Assembly: GCA_017458005.1 (NCBI GenBank)
Contig: JAFTGH010000017.1
Location: 62,001 to 126,000 of the forward strand
Length of the DNA stretch: 64,000 nucleotides
Reading direction: 5' to 3'
Source: Prevotella sp.
GTDB lineage: Bacteria; Bacteroidota; Bacteroidia; Bacteroidales; Bacteroidaceae
Made by a program: the position numbers and the translations under genes. Positions 61,722-64,000 of the stretch are shown piece by piece (the first letter of the stretch is position 1; each line of letters starts with the position of its first letter). The notes beneath the pieces were generated by a model. It did no database searches. It saw only the letters and a list, made by a program, of their open reading frames with translations, and was not told the origin of the DNA.

Positions 61722-64000
61722 ATGAGGCACTTGCTGACTACATACCAAAAAGCCATTAGTTCCCCCAAAGTTTCCTTGGAGGAACTGACAGTTTCCACGG
61801 CAGAAACTGTTAGTTCCCACGCTAGAAACTGTCAGTTTCCACGGCAGAAACTGTCAGTTCCCCTTAAGGGAACTCTCCTGATACTCCTATTGTTTGTGGT
61901 AGGAGGTAGCACCATGTGGGGCATGAGCAGGGCTGTCAGTTTTGCCAATCAGAATAGAATATCGAATAATGGAGCAGGTGTTTTTACGTCGGCAAACAAT
62001 GCAGGTAACGAATATGCTCTTGCCTTGGCAGACTTGAGCACTATTTCTGGTATTGAGTCGGCTGGTAGTGTCCAGATAGAGTTTGATAGTAATATTCCTT
62101 CTGGTAGTCGTTGGCTTATAGGAGTTGGCGACAAAGATGTGAGAGGAACGAATGCAAATGGATCAAATAAGTCTAACTATCAAACAGATGGACTCATCAT
62201 GCGTTTTGGTACAAGCGATGGTACTTCCTATAGGGTGAATGGTGGCGCAAGCAATACAGGTGCATTTGGGGTGGTAGTCCATGCAACGATTACGTTTGAC
62301 AGGATAGCAGGAACCTATTCTTATACACTTGCAAATGGAGGAACAACGCTTTTCTCTGAAACAGGTGTCGCAACGAGTGTTGCCAACTTAACACTTATAG
62401 AGGCGTATACATGGGCAAACAATACTTCTGTCACTCTCAGCAACGTTACTGTACAATATGAGGACTTGTATTTTACGAATGCAGAGGATGTGGTCTATAT
62501 AGAGGATCTTGTCTATGAGGGATTGACAAACGGGACAGGCAGCGCAGCCAATGCATCCTATAGTACCACAGGTTATTTCCGCCTTGACAGCAACAAACTT
62601 TACCCCATCACAACTACAGGGAGCGATGCCGTTGACGTGGCAGAGGGCGACCCCATTACCGTCACAATTACGGCAGGGACAGCCTCAGCCATTGCTAAGT
62701 TACGCATCAAGACACGTGCGGAAATAGAAGTGGACAACTTTAAGGTAGGCGACATCTTTACGGTTGGCAATATGGTGGGTAAGGTGACCAATGGCAATAG
62801 TGTCACTGTGAATGGCGTCACCATCACTCTGGGCAACCCCAGCCATACCCCAGTAGTGCGTAGTATAGGCGGTGGCTATGGCATCACAGTCATTGATAAC
62901 AATGGATTTACCTTTGGAAACTATGCTGATAGCCAGATTTGGGGAACGGTCTATAAACTGCAGAACACCACCTCTTACAATAAAACCATCTATGTGAGTG
63001 GTTACTTTAATAGTACAACGGCAGCAGCAGCCACACTTTATGATAGTAGTTTCAGTTCGACAGGGCAAACACTTGCTAATCCGGGAAACGGCGCACTGGC
63101 AGAAGGGTCTTTTACATTGGCAGCGAACTCAACCTATTACTTATATTCACAATGGAATGACTTCTGTCTCAGTTTGTTCTCTGGTCCCCGTTTTACGAAT
63201 AGTTATGCTGTCACGTCTATTGGCTCAACCTACACGCAAGCAGTGTCGTATATGACCAGTCCCACGTACAGCATCGTAGATAAGAAAGGCGATATAGCCA
63301 GTTCCAGCGTCACAGTATCCAGCACAGGTGTAGTGAGCGGACTGACAGCAGGTGGCGCAGTGAGGATACAAGCCACTAATGGTGTTGAGACTGTCAGTTA
63401 CGTCCTTACGGTAGCCTATGAGGCGACACCATACCCAGGGCATCTTTGGGATTTCTATACTGATGGGACGACGACAACAGATGGACTGAAGACGGTACCT
63501 GACCCAAAGGCTGTCCCTAACACCACCACAGGTTTGCAGGGAGAGACATGGAGGGCTGAGTACAAGAACTCCAATGAGGGAAAGGAACGTGGTCCTCAGT
63601 GGTATATGCAGACGGTGGTGGCAGGCGACAATGCTTTCTACATTCCAGAGACGGCAGGCTTGGTATTCCACACTGCCAACCGCAACTTCTATCTGCGTAA
63701 TGATGCCTCTGAGTTTAAGCATATCGGCATCCGTGGTGTCTACGACACACCCTCGTTTACCATTCCGAGATTGAAGGCTGGTGACATCGTGGAAATCAAC
63801 TGGAAGCATGATGCCGATGACTCTGGTGCCACTTTCAGCGCCACCAACCTGAAAGACCTAAGAGACAAGGTGATTCCCGATGACGATACGTTTCTGATTA
63901 CCAAGAGCCAAGACAAATCTCATAGAGGATGGTACTCTTTCGTTGTGCGCCAAGACGGGGATGTCACCTTTACTTTACACGACAATGGAAATACGGATAT
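61722..64000 (+). CDS. Large Ig-like surface protein, 3' end outside the window
   Basis: The frame is open from ATG 61722 to the end of the window (at least 759 residues). The N-terminus is unusual: about 45 residues encoded by a hairpin array precede the hydrophobic export segment GTLLILLLFVVGG. The rest is beta-rich with many Thr, Ser and Asn. A bacterial Ig-like (BIG2-type) segment is suggested by SIVDKKGDIASSSVTVSS, then GVVSGLTAGG. It follows the fimbrillins in the same direction (51 nt gap), so a fimbrial tip adhesin or a co-regulated surface protein is likely. This is inference from context. Confidence 0.7.
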   Translation, partial: MRHLLTTYQKAISSPKVSLEELTVSTAETVSSHARNCQFPRQKLSVPLKGTLLILLLFVVGGSTMWGMSRAVSFANQNRISNNGAGVFTSANNAGNEYALALADLSTISGIESAGSVQIEFDSNIPSGSRWLIGVGDKDVRGTNANGSNKSNYQTDGLIMRFGTSDGTSYRVNGGASNTGAFGVVVHATITFDRIAGTYSYTLANGGTTLFSETGVATSVANLTLIEAYTWANNTSVTLSNVTVQYEDLYFTNAEDVVYIEDLVYEGLTNGTGSAANASYSTTGYFRLDSNKLYPITTTGSDAVDVAEGDPITVTITAGTASAIAKLRIKTRAEIEVDNFKVGDIFTVGNMVGKVTNGNSVTVNGVTITLGNPSHTPVVRSIGGGYGITVIDNNGFTFGNYADSQIWGTVYKLQNTTSYNKTIYVSGYFNSTTAAAATLYDSSFSSTGQTLANPGNGALAEGSFTLAANSTYYLYSQWNDFCLSLFSGPRFTNSYAVTSIGSTYTQAVSYMTSPTYSIVDKKGDIASSSVTVSSTGVVSGLTAGGAVRIQATNGVETVSYVLTVAYEATPYPGHLWDFYTDGTTTTDGLKTVPDPKAVPNTTTGLQGETWRAEYKNSNEGKERGPQWYMQTVVAGDNAFYIPETAGLVFHTANRNFYLRNDASEFKHIGIRGVYDTPSFTIPRLKAGDIVEINWKHDADDSGATFSATNLKDLRDKVIPDDDTFLITKSQDKSHRGWYSFVVRQDGDVTFTLHDNGNTD
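61769..61877. repeat. Array of five 21-22-bp hairpin units inside a coding region
   Basis: Units start at 61769, 61790, 61812, 61834 and 61856. Four are exactly 22 bp: a 19-nt palindrome such as AGTTTCCACGGCAGAAACT plus a 3-nt linker (GTT, GTC or CTC). Units 2 and 4 are identical in the 19-mer; unit 5 has longer arms (AGTTCCC/GGGAACT). The array is transcribed within the first 52 codons of the last gene. Confidence 0.85.

Noticed and set aside
61769-61877. CRISPR array
   Set aside because: The units abut each other with 3-nt linkers and are palindromic throughout, so no spacers exist.
1-64000. tRNA or rRNA genes
   Set aside because: The intergenic regions were read for T-loop and cloverleaf patterns and none was convincing; a covariance-model scan would settle it.

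Overview
The window looks like a chromosomal segment of a gut or rumen Bacteroidota, most likely Prevotella or a close relative. The evidence is a SusC/SusD pair with a hybrid two-component regulator, a succinate dehydrogenase/fumarate reductase of the cytochrome b type, a PorZ protein of the type IX secretion system, Mfa-type fimbrillin lipoproteins, and repeated Bacteroidota promoters of the form TAnnTTTG. No rRNA or tRNA gene and no CRISPR array was recognised.

Layout. 1-2.8 kb: the 3' part of a GT4 glycosyltransferase and a convergent helix-hairpin-helix outer-membrane protein. 2.8-18 kb: a polysaccharide utilisation locus on the minus strand (GH3, hybrid two-component regulator, GH67 alpha-glucuronidase, GH35-like beta-galactosidase, SusC, SusD). 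It suits uptake and trimming of glucuronoxylan oligosaccharides, but there is no endoxylanase in view. 18-27.3 kb: gpmI-ung-DUF3109, a GH95 enzyme whose active-site Thr suggests alpha-L-galactosidase rather than fucosidase, an O6-alkylguanine-DNA alkyltransferase, a secreted alpha/beta hydrolase, bcp, a membrane-spanning HTH protein and a TonB-domain lipoprotein. 27.3-31.7 kb: an AT-rich accessory island with a frameshifted Mrr-like nuclease, a Fic protein, a small lipoprotein with a heavily structured upstream region, and a remnant of an IS200/REP-type (HUH) transposase. 31.7-56.3 kb: housekeeping genes (sdhBAC, sodB, mnmG, apt, uvrC, dtd, a small membrane protein, a MazG-type pyrophosphohydrolase, deoC, a prenyl synthase, polA, trmH, nadA, cotH, porZ, rdgB, yitT, leuS). 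56.5 kb to the end: a fimbrial operon of three fimbrillin-like lipoproteins followed by a large Ig-like surface protein that runs off the window.

The most notable content is non-coding. (1) A 19-bp palindrome occurs in the transposase remnant, between sdhA and sdhB with a compensatory base-pair change, and twice in frame inside mnmG. (2) Seven 22-bp units (19-nt palindrome plus 3-nt linker) lie between uvrC and dtd. (3) A sequence-unrelated array with the same 19+3 design lies in the 5' coding region of the last gene. (4) Two parS-like sites flank apt, and three perfect DnaA boxes plus near matches fill the trmH-nadA gap, suggesting the replication origin region. (5) A G7 tract puts the first fimbrillin out of frame, as in phase variation. 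(6) Octameric microsatellites recur at four gene junctions. (7) Several TAnnTTTG promoters lie only 4-6 nt before an ATG, predicting leaderless mRNAs.

No searches were run. Family calls come from motifs read by eye, and start codons were chosen from signal peptides, conserved N-termini and promoter positions.
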